From: Ulva prolifera
Lineage: Eukaryota > Chlorophyta > Ulvophyceae > Ulvales > Ulvaceae
Length of the DNA: 64,000 bases
Reading direction: 5' to 3'
Assembly (NCBI GenBank): GCA_023078555.1
Contig: CM041197.1
Coordinates: 7,089,810 to 7,153,809 of the forward strand
Part shown: positions 53,501-64,000 of the stretch, in pieces
Position numbering within the stretch: position 1 is the stretch's first letter
Layout of the letters: the number at the start of each line of letters is the position of its first letter
Notes under the pieces: model-generated
Told to the model about the DNA's origin: nothing
The model's database searches: none
Seen by the model: only the letters and a program-made list of their open reading frames with translations
Made by a program: the position numbers and the translations under genes

Positions 53501-54901
53501 CTATGTCCGGGCAGGGAGGACCAGCTCCGCAGCCGAGGGGGGGCGGGGGGGCAGCGGCTCCTAAGCCGCTCGGCAGCGCTGCCGCAGTTGTGTCCGGGCA
53601 GGGAGGACCAGCTCCGCAGCCGAGGGGGGGCGGGGGGGCAGCGGCTCCTAAGCCGCTCGGCAGCGCTGCCGCAGTTGTGTCCGGGCAGGGAGGACCAGCT
53701 CCGCAGCCGATGGGGGGCGGGGGGGCAGCGGCTCCTAAGCCGCTCGGCAGCGCTGCCGCAGTTGTGTCCGGGCAGGGAGGACCAGCTCCGCAGCCGAGGG
53801 GGGGCGGGGGGGCAGCGGCTCCTAAGCCGCTCGGCAGCGCTGCCGCAGTTGTGTCCGGGCAGGGAGGACCAGCTCCGCAGCCGAGGGAGGTCGGGGGGGG
53901 TGAGGATGGCCTGGTGCCTGATCCAGCAGAACCCGGAGAGTTTCAGTCCACAGCGCCAGCAGCCGGCAGGCCGCCCGAGTCGCTGGCTCCTGTCATGCCG
54001 CCGGGCCTAGCAGCGCCGTCTGCTGTAGCTGCAGCACTTCCATCGGATGGGGCATGTGCCCCAGACGACCTGGGATGGGGTCTCAGGATGCCGGTCCGCC
54101 CGAGCGAGGTGAGTGCCGTGTCTACTGCTGCACAGCCGGGTGGGGCCCCAAGCCGAGTTGCATCGGCAGGGCCGGGTTTGGCCAACCCATCTTCCCCTCA
54201 GGCGAGACCAGCGGCATTAGGGGCAAGGGAAGCTGTCGGTGGCCATGGCGATGGTGTTGATGCTGCTTGTGCCATCACCGACTATGCATCAGCCATCGCC
54301 TTCGCTGTTCGTCTTACAGATGAAGCATCGGACGGTCTTTCCAGTTTGGGCCTTGACGGTGAGTCGGATGATGATCAGGCGGGTGAGGAATTCATGCCGG
54401 GGCCCCCGCCATCCCAGGGCATCCACCTGCAGGATGAAGAGGACAGCCTGCAGCTGACCGTGGACCAGTGTCCCGCAGCGCAGCAAACCCACCTGCGGGT
54501 GGACGCCTACTTAGACACCTCGCAGGCACATGGAATTGGGCGCCCTGCTCAACTGCGGCTCATCGTGGTGGCCTGCGAATGCATGATGATGAGTAATCCC
54601 AGGCTGCAGTCGGATCCGGAAGCGCTGACTGCCAGCCTCATGTCGGTGATTCAGCTGTATGGGCTTCAGCCCGACGATGCCACTGTCAGGGAGGTCATCC
54701 AGCTTTTCCGACGGGTATGCTCCGTCATTTTCAATCAACTTGCCCTGAACGTGACAGCTGTTTGCCCCAGCCCCCTACTGTTGCATATGCTCCCCGTACC
54801 CATAACCTGTACCGCCGCTCCGCCCTGCCCCCGCCTTGTCCTCTATCGGTAGTTCCTACGGCGTGACGCTTCTCCAAGTGCAGGGACGCCAGACTACCTA
54901 G
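50558..54901 (+). CDS. Second transposon-encoded protein, element 2 (about 1054 aa)
   Basis: I do not recognise a named domain. A seven-exon model with all introns in phase 0 reads 50558-50890, 50985-51245, about 51432-51737, 52152-52427, 52591-52878, 53032-54714 and 54884-54901. The exon 3 start and the initiating Met are the weakest points. An N-terminal block (VEVWWGLGLVL), DSVARHIGDRCH and LADVESFHSD recall the second protein of element 1 (VVVQWGDTGNM, DQVCKQIGGILH, GADVEDVASE) in the same order, suggesting distant homology. Exon 6 encodes six copies of a 29-residue Gly/Ala/Pro-rich repeat, a long disordered region, and a C-terminal helical-looking segment ending before QLFRR. A TGTAA signal lies about 10 bases after the stop. 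Unlike in element 1, this gene faces the transposase. A role in DNA binding or regulation of transposition is only inferred. Confidence 0.55.
50563..50574 (+). repeat. Internal copy of the element 2 terminus sequence
   Basis: CACTAGGAGAAT is identical to the first 12 bases of the element at 49638. It is followed by a short inverted repeat (ATCCCA, four bases, TGGGAT). It overlaps the start of the model of the plus-strand gene. It could be a nested terminus, a subterminal duplicate or chance. Confidence 0.6.
53377..53890 (+). repeat. 87-bp in-frame coding minisatellite (six copies)
   Basis: Copies start at about 53377, 53464, 53551, 53638, 53725 and 53812. Each encodes 29 residues containing APKPLGSA, SGQGGPAPQP and a Gly run. 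Copies 1-2 encode DAAM where copies 3-6 encode AAVV. One R-to-M change and a truncated last Gly run are the other differences. The strong nucleotide identity points to recent expansion. The period is a multiple of 3, so copy-number change would keep frame. Confidence 0.92.
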
Positions 54902-55625
54902 GGGAGCACTGTAAAGGAGTGCCCGGCGGTCGAAGATGCACTACAGGGGGTATGTGGGCATGCAGCAGGGTTCCGTGACTAGGGGGGGGGGGGGGGGGGG
55001 GGTGGGGGGGGGGGGGGGGGGTCCCTTGGGGCTTGGCGTGCGGTTAAGCCTTGTTTTGTTGGGCGTATGGAGGCAGTCATTCTGTGCTGTCGAAGCTGGT
55101 TTCTCAGTTTCTGATGATGATCCTTGGAATATTAACGAATGTAAGCTGTTGGCATGCTGTACATCAGTACATATGTGACAGAGCGGCTGCGTGAGCGTGG
55201 GTATCAAATGTTGAGCTTTTCTTAGGCCTCTACAGTTGTACTCAATACACTGCGAACAAGCTACCCTTCGTCCTTCACATCATAGCTGAAGAGTATCGTT
55301 TCTGTATTGTCGAGTGTACAACCTGTCCAAAATGTGACATATTACAAGTAATCATATTGCAAATATACAAGTTCAGCACTCGGTGTACAACTTCTGGTGT
55401 ATCCGTTGTACCGATAGGCAGTCCACCACCCTAGGTCGAGATTTGACATGTCTACCTCTACAGTAGCCCCTTCGCCAAAGGGACCCTGTCGCCACCGCCC
55501 CATTTCCTATGGCCTACAGTAGCAGTGGCACATACAGGATCCCTGCCACCTGACTGGCGAGCACACCACCGGCTGCGTGGCTATGCCTGTGATCCTACCG
55601 GCGATGATGTCCACGTCTTCATGAC
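54902..55625. other. Convergent intergenic region with a long G tract
   Basis: This lies between the 3' ends of the plus-strand gene and the protease gene. It holds 21 G, one T, then 18 G (54982-55021), a strong candidate for G-quadruplex formation or polymerase stalling. A TGTAA near 54910 probably ends the plus-strand transcript. I see no gene here; the open frame spanning the G tract is low complexity. Confidence 0.7.
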
Positions 55626-58600
55626 TCAGCGACGCAGTTGCAGGTTCTTGGCCATTAGCTGGTTGTATTGCCTGCAGAGTGTTTTGACGTGCGGCTTTGC
55701 TTCCTCCATGAAGGCGTCAAAACTCGCTTGGAGATACCACAGCCTGCAGTCAGGTAGTCCCTAGTGTGAGACGGTCTTGATACAGCGGCGTTGCGGCGGG
55801 GTGTGGGGGGGGGGGGGGGGAGCAGCTCTCCCGAGATTCTGAATACTTAATGGGACTGCTACCCCTGTGGAACCCTACTGCGCCGAGATGCATCGAGGGA
55901 AACAGGTAGCCCTGTTCATCACAGTTGGGGGTGGAGGTGCATACCTCAACTCCTCTTCGGTCTTGTTTGAAAAGGGCGGAGACTGCAGGTGGCGGTCCCA
56001 TCTCGCGTCGGCTAGAATGTTGGTGGCATCCTCCGCGGATAGGCGGCCCAGCACATCGCCACCTCTCCCACCCCGGTGCCACTCTTGTATGAGTGCCCGG
56101 GTGACGAGGATACGGTACAAAACCGCGTGTTGCACGCTGATGAGCTTTGTGCGAACAAGGATCCTTCGAGTCACTTCCACGCCGTGCTGATCACTGCGCA
56201 ACATGTCCCCCCCCTCCTGTCGCATCTCGCTCATAGCCTGGTATAGCGCGTCGGCCATTAAAGCTGTGTAGACCCCGCAGTCGTGGCCGTTCGGTTGCTG
56301 CGGGACTCCGGCGACCTGCACTCCACAGTGGGGTCTGGTGGGGGGCTGAGGTGTCATCGGGTAACCGATGCAACGTACGGTCCAGAACGATGGAACGGCC
56401 CAGTGGGGTGCTGTCAGGGGTGGGGCCGGGATGCGGATTGTAATGGGGCTACAAGGTCATTTGTTGTTTCATCCGACTCGCTGTACGCAGATTTCAGGGA
56501 CTGCTAGGCCTCGTTCTAAGCTGCGTGTATAACAGTGAGATTCGAACCTTCGACAACTTCAGCATTATCCTCGCCGTTCCTTTTGTCGGCCGGGTGACCA
56601 ATCTAAGATTGTGTCGCCGGCCCTGTCCTGCCGGCAGTGACTGGGGCTTTGGGGGGGGGTTGGCATGAGCGGGGGCCCTGCCCTCCGCCTTGTCGAGAGC
56701 CCTGCACAGGGCCTCGCTTAGGGCGTCCTGCACCCGCTCAGCTGTGCCCGGCCCGGCTTCCGTGAAGCTGTCAAAAAACAACATACTCGGGCTCTGGTCT
56801 TGTAGCATGAGCCCTGCATCAAGGTAGCACAATGTGTGTTGACAGTCAGGGGCCTCCCCGCCAGGTGAGAGGACGATATGCCCACCTAACACTCTGCACA
56901 GGCATGGTCAGCCGAGGGAGCGTACATGGATGCCATACGACAGCCAACGCCCAATGGCCGTTCCGCGGGACTGGGACGAGGATGCTATCGTGTTCGAATG
57001 CATGCGCTCCGTGCAGCCAGCTCCCCAAGGCGACGGAGCGGCTTTCAGTCCATTCTGCTCCCGAATCCCCCATGCACACCCTAGCCATGTTCTGGCTAGA
57101 CACTGCGATGACACCCCCACCTGCCAGCTGCACACATCTAGCGCACGCATAATCTACGTGGGTCGACTCCAGCCACTCCTCGGGCCAGCCTCTCCCGATG
57201 GCATCCAAGCTCACCTCCACAAACACCCTAGCTTCCCCGAAGTGACCCAGCTGCACCGAGACGCCCCCCGTCGGTAGAGATGGCTCGTCGTCTTCGCCGG
57301 AGGAAATCTCCGTCGCAGGTTCCCCCCCATGCAACAGTACGGCGCCAGCTCCTGGAGCAATGGGCGACCACAGCTGCTTCAGTTTCGCCCGAGGCTTGGC
57401 TGGCAGGTTTGAAACCCACGCCGGAGGATCAGGCAAAGGCGGGGCAAGATGTGCGACGGACAACACCCCGAAACCTTCAGCCATGGTAGCAGCATCTCGA
57501 TCGGCCGCTCCCGGGTGGGGGGCAGGCAGCCTCGGCCCCACCAGTCCGGGGGTAGCCCCGGACGGGTCGGCGGGTGGCTGCGCCGTGGGGTCTGCGCCGC
57601 CGGGGATGGGGGTGGCCGCGCTGTACCCGGCCGCATTGGGGGCAATGGGGCCAGGCCCGGCAGACGGGCCCGCGCCCGCTACCACCCCTCCACCAGGGTG
57701 GTGGGAGGTGTCGCAGTGACTGACGTCCTCTCCTGCTGCTGGGAGAGGCTCTTGGTTGGACCCACCTGGCAGCACAGACGCCTTGGGCGCGGGCGGGGCG
57801 GCCTGTGATGGACCCAAGCCCTCCAGCGGTGGGGGCAGACATCCGGTGGTCCTGGAGGGTGGGGAGGCAGGTGCCTCTAGGGTGCCGGGCTGTAGTTGCT
57901 CAGGCGGCTCTGCAGTCTGGGGCCCCCCATCGGCCTGGGGGTTCGCGTGCTCCCCCCCTTTGGCTGGCTGACTTCCCAAGGCCCGCTCTACTGCGGCAGC
58001 ACCCCCTCGCCTGCCACGATGACCCCCCCTTCGCCCCCGTGCTGGCTGTTGTAGGCTCTGCCCACGACTAAGGGCATGCCCACCCCGATCCGGCCTCCCC
58101 CCGTGCCCCCTGAGCCGCTGACCACGCCCTCCCCTGGCCCCGCCCTCCGATGCACTGCCGACGCTGGAATCAGCCTGCACCGAAGCACGGTCCTCCTCGG
58201 GCCCCGAGGTTATGGCGTGCCTCGGAGCTCCCACCGGACTCGAGCGATCGGCGTCCCCCAGATCGATCTGCACTGCCATCCTCGGTGCCTGTAGCGGGGC
58301 CTCCGTTACTGCAGCCGCTGGCCACTTCGGTACCGGATTCCGCGGAGCCGTGGACTCCCGCTCTACCCATTCCTGTATCCTTTCTGTCCCGCCTGTGAGC
58401 AGCACACGCTCGCGGGCGCCGCCGGCATCCTCCCCCACTCCCACCGTGTCCAGGCACGATCTATACAACACAATCTCTGGGGGCTCGCACGGGGCCTCGG
58501 TACGGACCGCGCGCTCGAACGCGAGTGCTCGAAGGTCATGCCACAAGGACACCATCTTCCACTCTACGTAGGAGTCGTTGTCCGTCGGGGTCACTGCGTC

Positions 58601-59158
58601 TGCCGCTTCTTTCATCGCCTGTATCGAATCAAGGTACATCTCCAGCCCATCCCCACCGGCTGCTACCACACATCCCACAATGGTAATGTCTGCTGCTGTA
58701 AGAACGTAGCCAAGACCCATGAGATCGACGGGGAATCCCGCGTCCCTGTCGCATAGCGATATCTCTGGGATGGGTTGCCCAGGCGTCCACTTTCCTCTCT
58801 CTGCGGCCTGCACGAATCGATAGAAAGACTTCTCATACGACTCATTACTGTCTAATTTAGCTTTCAATGTCCGTAAGGTCCCAGCCGACAACATACTTGC
58901 ACACGACGACAGTACTCTGAGATTCACCGCGAAATGAAACCTCACTCCTTCGTCATTGTCAACATACACTGGCAAAGACGATTGCACAATCGACAGGTAG
59001 TATTCTGTGCAATGGAGACGACATGCGCTAGCGATTGCGACGCCGGTGGTCGAAGAAGGCCACATGTGGCTACACGCGCACTGAGCACAGGGACTGGATG
59101 AGGCAGGCGACCACCGGTGTACACATGTGGACGCTGAACACGACCCGTCTCGGTCCAT
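55626..59158 (-). CDS. Ulp1-like SUMO protease (peptidase C48), about 995 aa, element 2
   Basis: It is predicted to be a cysteine protease that removes SUMO or a similar modifier. The model with exons 59158-56926, 56813-56548, 56315-55945 and 55743-55626 keeps frame across all junctions. The C-terminal third has the full C48 signature in order: a WLESTHVDY segment like the W-L-x-D-x-x-I of Ulp1, catalytic His in PVPRNGHWALAV, catalytic Asp in MLFFDSF, the Gln of VPQQPNGHDCG and the catalytic Cys in the same motif. The N-terminal 500 residues or so include a conserved-looking part followed by a long Pro/Gly/Ala-rich, probably disordered linker. The start is the first Met after the transposase polyadenylation signal; an upstream exon is possible. 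Ulp1-type proteases are known cargo of several transposon superfamilies (KDZ, some CACTA and MULE). Element 1 has no counterpart. The last intron contains a 16-base C run on the sense strand. Confidence 0.83.
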
Positions 59159-59222
59159 CTTGGTCCCAAATGATCCGTCCCTCAGGGACAGAAGGGATAG
59201 TTTACATGACAGCAAGGGTCCT

Positions 59223-62200
59223 TCACACCGTGCGGCCAGAAGCCTTATTGGCAGTCGCCCAATACTGCACACATTGTACACTACTTCTGACGGGGACTAG
59301 TTGGCAGGGCACAGCATCCACGTCTATTACGTATCTGCCTTCATACGCCCTGGACCCACGGTGTGCACCCGCCACACAAAAAACCTCGGGGGGCCGCCCC
59401 AACACGGGGTCCGGCGCGCGGGCTCCGGGTGTGACTGGCTCCGTACTCCTATACAGGTCGGCAACCCCCAGATACAAGGGGTCGGGCTCGTGCACACATG
59501 ACACGCAGGTGACCCCGTCCCGGGGCTGCAACGTCGCCCGCATCAAGTACTGCAGCTCCCCTACGTAGTACGTCACTGTCCCTCCGCCCTCTCCCCGACC
59601 CCCCTCAATAAGGTACTTCACGAGGCACCACTTATTATCCTTCTTACCCTGTGTTGACTGTTGTGCACTGCTGAAGACGTCCCCCACGCGGGACTGTACC
59701 CGTTGGAATTTGCACAGGGTCACTGTGCCCTCCTTGCGACTTTCATCTACAGATCCTCTCACCGGCAACCCGATAGCCCGGGTGACAGCCACCCGGCGGG
59801 CATGGCCCGCCCCCAGGCGACGGTGCGTAGGCCAGCCCTCTTCCTGGAGGGAGTCTTGGTGGAGGAGGAGGTACGGCAGCCCGGAAATGGCCCCTCCGTT
59901 GAAGTCCAGAGGGAGCACCTCGGCTGACTCCAAAAGAGACAGCTCCCTGCCAGCACCATGCACCCGGCCGGTAACCCGGTCAATATCAAGAGATTGCTCG
60001 GGTGCTGACCTGCCACTGCGCGTTCGCGCCCTCCGGCGTTTTTCGGTGGCAATGGCATCCGACAGAGTTGTCATTGCTGCATTCACTGTGCCAGCATCGT
60101 GCAGTAACCGCATGCAAGTTCGACGAAGCAATTCATCGTTCACATACACCTGCTCTGGACAACGAGTGGAACGGTACTTGATCAGCCTCTTCAGCAGCTG
60201 GACCATCCGCTCTATCCAGAATTCGAGACTGAAGAAGGCTGCACCGCAACACCTCACCTGATCAGGGAGGTGACAAGCCGCCAGATGCAGCTTGTAGGTA
60301 CTGATAGCAGCTCCCTCGAACGTCTCCTCCGCGAGTTTGGCGTACTGCAGTAGCGTCCCCTGGGCCTGTGTGATCCGGGCTGGTGTGTGCTGCCCCGATT
60401 CATATCTGAGGAAATACAGGGCCCCTGATCGCAGGAGCCCCCACATCTGCTCAAACACTTTCCGAATTGGCAACTCGGACGGCTTCCAAGGGAGATTGTG
60501 TAGGAGGTACAGGGAGAATGTCTCAGTAAAGGCCAGCCAGTCCTCCATGAGCCACCGACTGCGGTGCCTGCAGGAGACCCTTCCGTCAAGTGATTCATGC
60601 AGAGGTGATGACACGGCAATGACCGGCTACAGGTGGGCCCCTCCACAGGCAGGGGAAGTGTCGGCACAGCCTAGGAACTGACGGCATAGGTGACGCACTT
60701 GGTGATGTCAGTGTACACTTTCTTGAAAAGAGACGTCTGCATTATATGGGGAGCTCTGGCGGCGATCGCCTTGACAACATCCTCCGGCAACCGGTACAGG
60801 GCGCAGGGCCCTGTCGGGGGCGCCTTCTTGGATTTCTTCCTGCCTAGGGGAGGGAGCCACTGGTTCCAGAAGTCCATCAGAACTCCAAGCAGGAAGACGT
60901 GCGCCACTCCAAGCCGAAAAAAATGACAGGGGCTGCACGCGACGCATGATGGGGTGCACAAAATTGACTCGAAGGCAAGGCAGGGAGCAGCATGCGGCAG
61001 AGGGCGCAGGGCGAACTTGAAGTAGGAGAGGATGCTGAACAGCGGGGACCCTTTCACACCCAATAGCTTGTACTCATCCTTGGCGAGCTTAGCCCTTAAC
61101 TCCGGCGTGTCTTTTTTGCGGAATCGATCCCAGGTCGGAGTATGCACCTGAACGCCCACCCATGCATTGGGAATTCCTGCGGGGGTGCAATGGCACTCCG
61201 TCTGCGCCACCTGCTAGTGGCATTGGTCAGACGGCTTTCAGGTCGTGTTGGCGACAGTACGGTGAACATCGAGATGGAGTGGCCACAGAGCGATCAATGC
61301 AGTAGTCCGGGAATGGGGAATAGGGACCGAGCATACGAAGCTGCACCTGGGCGGCGATCTTGTCGCCCTTCCTGCCCCTGGCCATGATCTCCGCTGCCGA
61401 GTACTTCAGTCGGTTGTCTGACATCCATGAACTCGGTGGCACCGGCTGCGGTTCGGTCCACGCAGTCCGCGGGGGGATGCCCCCTGCGTCGGGTTGCACA
61501 CTCCCGGCCACCATCCGCGGGGTTGCCGTCGATGCTGCAGCTTCCTCCTCTGGAGTGAGAGTTTTCCCCTTCAGAGGCCCGTTGACATAGCAGGGGGCGG
61601 GCTGCTGTAGAGGGCGATGGTGTCCAAGCCACCTGCACGCAGGTGAGGAGTGGTTGGAAGTAAACGTTAGGGCCAAGACAGGCAGGTGTGGGATGTGACT
61701 GGACGCAGACACTACGAACCTCACAGTGTTGGCGGCGAACACCCACACGCCGTTCTGTGCGCATCTGAAACATGCCCTCTTGGCCGTATGACCGATGCTG
61801 TTAGTAAGCTTCTCCAGCCAGGGGATATCCCCCTCCACACAGCAGAGCACCGGCCAAACGGACAGTACCTCGCCCCCTGGCATTGTGATTTTGAGTGCCT
61901 CACCCCCAACTCCTGCATTCAAGCCATCACACGGTGCGGGGGCCAGACACTACGTGATCGGGAACTGTACACATCACGCGCCAGTGGCCAGGCCGGCAAG
62001 GTGAGTGCGCGCCCCGATCATGCTTCTTGAAGAACGCCACCACGGACTCCAGAATGCTGGCCATGCATGTCGGCTCGGATGGACCCTCCACCACACCAAG
62101 GGGAATCCAGGCCTCATTAGTACATGCGAGATGAGGCGGGAGATCAAGCAGGCGGATCCCCCAGATCGTGACGCCGTGCTGTTTGTTGACATACAGTTGT

Positions 62201-63730
62201 GCAGCATCCCCCCCTGCAAGTGAGTGGTGAGGCCACCAAGGGACACAATTCACTGCGTTTTCCAGAAAGCAGAGCGACAGAGATGGGGAGGGCTGAACAC
62301 ACCGAGACCGAACAGCAGCACGACTTCCCCGGCCTCTGGGTTTGTAATCTTGTTCCCATATGCTTTGTCCAGGGCGTTTCCTGCAGGGGAGTTGATGAAG
62401 CTGGTCTTGTCCTCGATCGCTGCTGCCCTGGCTTCTTGGATGCTCATCAGCAGCCCCGGTTGCAGCAGGAGGTCCTTCAGTGAGGCCTCTTCACCAAAGT
62501 AGAAGACAGAGCGGACTGGGACACCCTTTCCCGTGAGGTCGACATCGAACCGTGGCTGTGTACATCCAGGTGTGCCACAGGTGTCCTCCAAGTGATGCTG
62601 ATGGTCACTTGGATCAAGTTCAGGAAACAGTTCCCAGCACTGGGGACAAACGTGCCGCGTCACGGACGACACATCCGGGACATCCAGCACTGCCTTGACG
62701 AGGTGGAACGAGGGTGGGAAAAAGTTGCCATCAGGTAGCAGGAGGTAATGTATGAACCTGCACCATGTATCGACGACCACGTCTTGTATGCGAAAGAGGC
62801 TCTTCAACTGCGCAATCCACATGCACACCGTAAGTACGGTGAGGACGCTCCCGGTGTATATGCGTTTCTTTCGTTGCTCATGCCACCAGGCTCCTGAGCC
62901 CTTCCGGGCCCCGGTGGTGGGGGGGGGGCTGTCGACGTCATCGTCCTGCAAGAGGGATACACATGCCACCTGGGAAATCAGCACGCCAGGGGAGACACGA
63001 CGTAACATGCCGATGTTAAAGTTGCCACACCTCGGACCCGTCCGAGCTGTATTCTGAATCGGACGAGGAGGGGATGGAGGACGCGTCTGAGAAGTAGGAG
63101 TCCGAGTCTGTATCCCGGGCGGGGTACTCGGCCTCGTCGATGTCGGAGGGTGGGGGCAGCTGTAAAATCACGCGAATTAGTGCAGTAGCTGCAGATGCAG
63201 GTATGGGCAGCCGCACCGCCCGGCCTGGGTCCACAGCGGGCCCACACATGGGCCACATCAGTCACTGTCAGACCAAACAACAGCAGGCAAGGCACGCGGG
63301 CCTAGAGCGCCGGGATGCATGGAGGGGTTCGCACAGCGAAAAGGTCGTCAGAGTTGGCGGGATGGTTGGGGTGGCAAGCCAGCGCAGGGGGTATGGGCTG
63401 TGGCGAAGAGGGGCCAGCCCCATCGGGAACCCCGCTGACGTCAGCCCCAAGGGTAGCGGAGGAGAATGGCGTAGGTGGCCGCGAGGATGGACCTGCCCCA
63501 TCGTGGCCACCAGCGGCTCCCTTGGCACGGGCCGCGGGGGCCCTCCTCAAGCGCTTTTGGCAAGGCTCATAGTGGTTTTGAGCGGTGGTATGTCTGACGA
63601 ACTTCTCACCACAGGCTTGACACTGGAATTTAAGTGTCTCCTTCCCCACACGCTCTGGACGGAGTAGACGCTTACAGTTAATCTCTCCCATCAAGGCATC
63701 GACCTCATCCCTCGTCCTTCTGGATGCCAT
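59223..63730 (-). CDS. CACTA transposase (tnp2-like, about 1214 aa), element 2
   Basis: This is a homologue of the element 1 transposase. The in-frame model has exons 63730-63335, 63159-63031, 62945-62303, 62213-62013, 61912-61347, 61147-61017, 60932-60699 and 60567-59223. It has an N-terminal C2HC finger (CQAC ... HYEPC), a Ser/Asp-rich linker, a zinc-binding module (CPQC ... CGTPGC), GDAAQLY, LDLPPHL and GVVEGPSEP as in tnp2 proteins, WPVLCCVEGDIPW with the first putative catalytic Asp, the pair ACFRC, LGVAHVFLLGVLMDFW, RWLMEDWLAF with the putative catalytic Glu, and a DUF4218-like part (AACHLPDQV, EFWIERM). Exon 5 remains open across a site where element 1 has an intron, so about 80 bp may or may not be removed. 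The 62012-61913 intron needs a GC donor (GGG|GCGCGC). A TGTAA signal lies about 15-20 bases after the stop. The Asp of D-x-x-H is Gly (GVAH). Confidence 0.82.
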
Positions 63731-64000
63731 CTCCAGCGGCCGGCAGAAAGGGGTGGAAAGGCTACCTGAGTCTCTGGCACCTACTGTGAGGACAACCGCA
63801 TTCAGGTCGAAAGAGTACAGCGACACGTACACAGAACGCCTGGCCGCCACGGCGACGGGACGTGCGCCGGGATATCGAGGCAGACCGGTATTCAAAGGCA
63901 GACACCGCAACGACGCTTGACTGCCTTACCAGTGAAAGCGCGGCACAGCACAGCATGCCAGGACAATTATGTCTGATACTGATTCACAATAACACCTACT
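63731..64000. other. 5' flank of the element 2 transposase
   Basis: The open frame continues upstream of the chosen Met to 63910, but no conserved feature supports a longer protein. The right terminus of the transposon and any satellite beyond it are not reached. Confidence 0.5.

Larger units (their letters stand above)
49638..64000. mobile_element. CACTA (EnSpm) DNA transposon, element 2 (right end not in window)
   Basis: The satellite stops abruptly at CACTAGGAGAATGGCG, a CACTA-type terminus. At least 14.4 kb of element follows: a plus-strand gene, a minus-strand Ulp1-like protease and a minus-strand transposase homologous to that of element 1. CGGAT/ATCCG motifs recur in the first 150 bp (near 49665, 49691, 49741 and 49773), which may be its subterminal repeats; they differ from those of element 1, as expected for a diverged family member. 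No right terminus with flanking satellite appears before 64000. Whether all of 49638-64000 is one insertion or contains a nested copy is unresolved because the first 12 bases recur at 50563. Confidence 0.75.

Noticed and set aside
55756..55766. CCCTAGTG as the right terminus of element 2
   Set aside because: Its reverse complement matches the left end only for CACTAGG. The flanking 3 bp do not match, no satellite follows, and it falls in the last intron of the protease gene.
57228..58457. Overlapping long open frames on both strands within the protease gene linker
   Set aside because: High-GC low-complexity sequence keeps several frames open. Only the minus-strand frame leads into the C48 motifs.

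Overview
The window looks like nuclear DNA of a GC-rich eukaryote. Genes are split by short GT-AG introns (about 85-355 bp), and reading frames stay consistent across predicted splice sites. Three predicted genes have a TGTAA hexamer core shortly after the stop, the polyadenylation signal typical of chlorophyte green algae, so a green alga is my best guess (moderate to low confidence). No bacterial-style operons, rRNA or tRNA were recognised. LAYOUT: (1) 1-18420 and 29641-49637 are two halves of one huge satellite array, about 38 kb in this window. It is built from 53-bp and 65-bp monomers, themselves made of 12-bp steps, and carries long higher-order duplications. It is non-coding. (2) 18421-29640 is a complete 11,220-bp CACTA (EnSpm) DNA transposon inserted in the array. 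It has near-perfect terminal inverted repeats, subterminal TCCTTATG repeats at both ends and a 3-bp ATG target-site duplication. Removing it and one ATG restores an intact satellite monomer. It carries two minus-strand genes: a transposase of about 1285 aa in 8 exons (28295-23238) and a second protein of about 707 aa in 8 exons (22634-19198). (3) From 49638 to the end of the window is the left part of a second CACTA element, also inserted in the satellite, whose right end lies beyond the window. It carries a plus-strand gene of about 1054 aa (50558-54901), a minus-strand Ulp1/C48 SUMO-protease-like gene (59158-55626) and a minus-strand transposase (63730-59223). HOW THE PARTS RELATE: the two transposases are clearly homologous along their length (zinc-finger start, Ser/Asp-rich linker, zinc ribbon, tnp2-like core, DUF4218-like and C-terminal regions) and share most intron positions and phases. 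The two second genes look like distant relatives, but lie in opposite orientation relative to their transposases, and only the second element has the SUMO protease. They are therefore diverged members of one transposon lineage that both landed in the same satellite, whose monomers contain CACTAT every 12 bp. The most notable points are this target/terminus resemblance, the altered gene layout, and the absence from both transposases of the usual Asp of the tnp2 D-x-x-H motif. Exon models were made by eye from frame and splice consensus and need transcript support.
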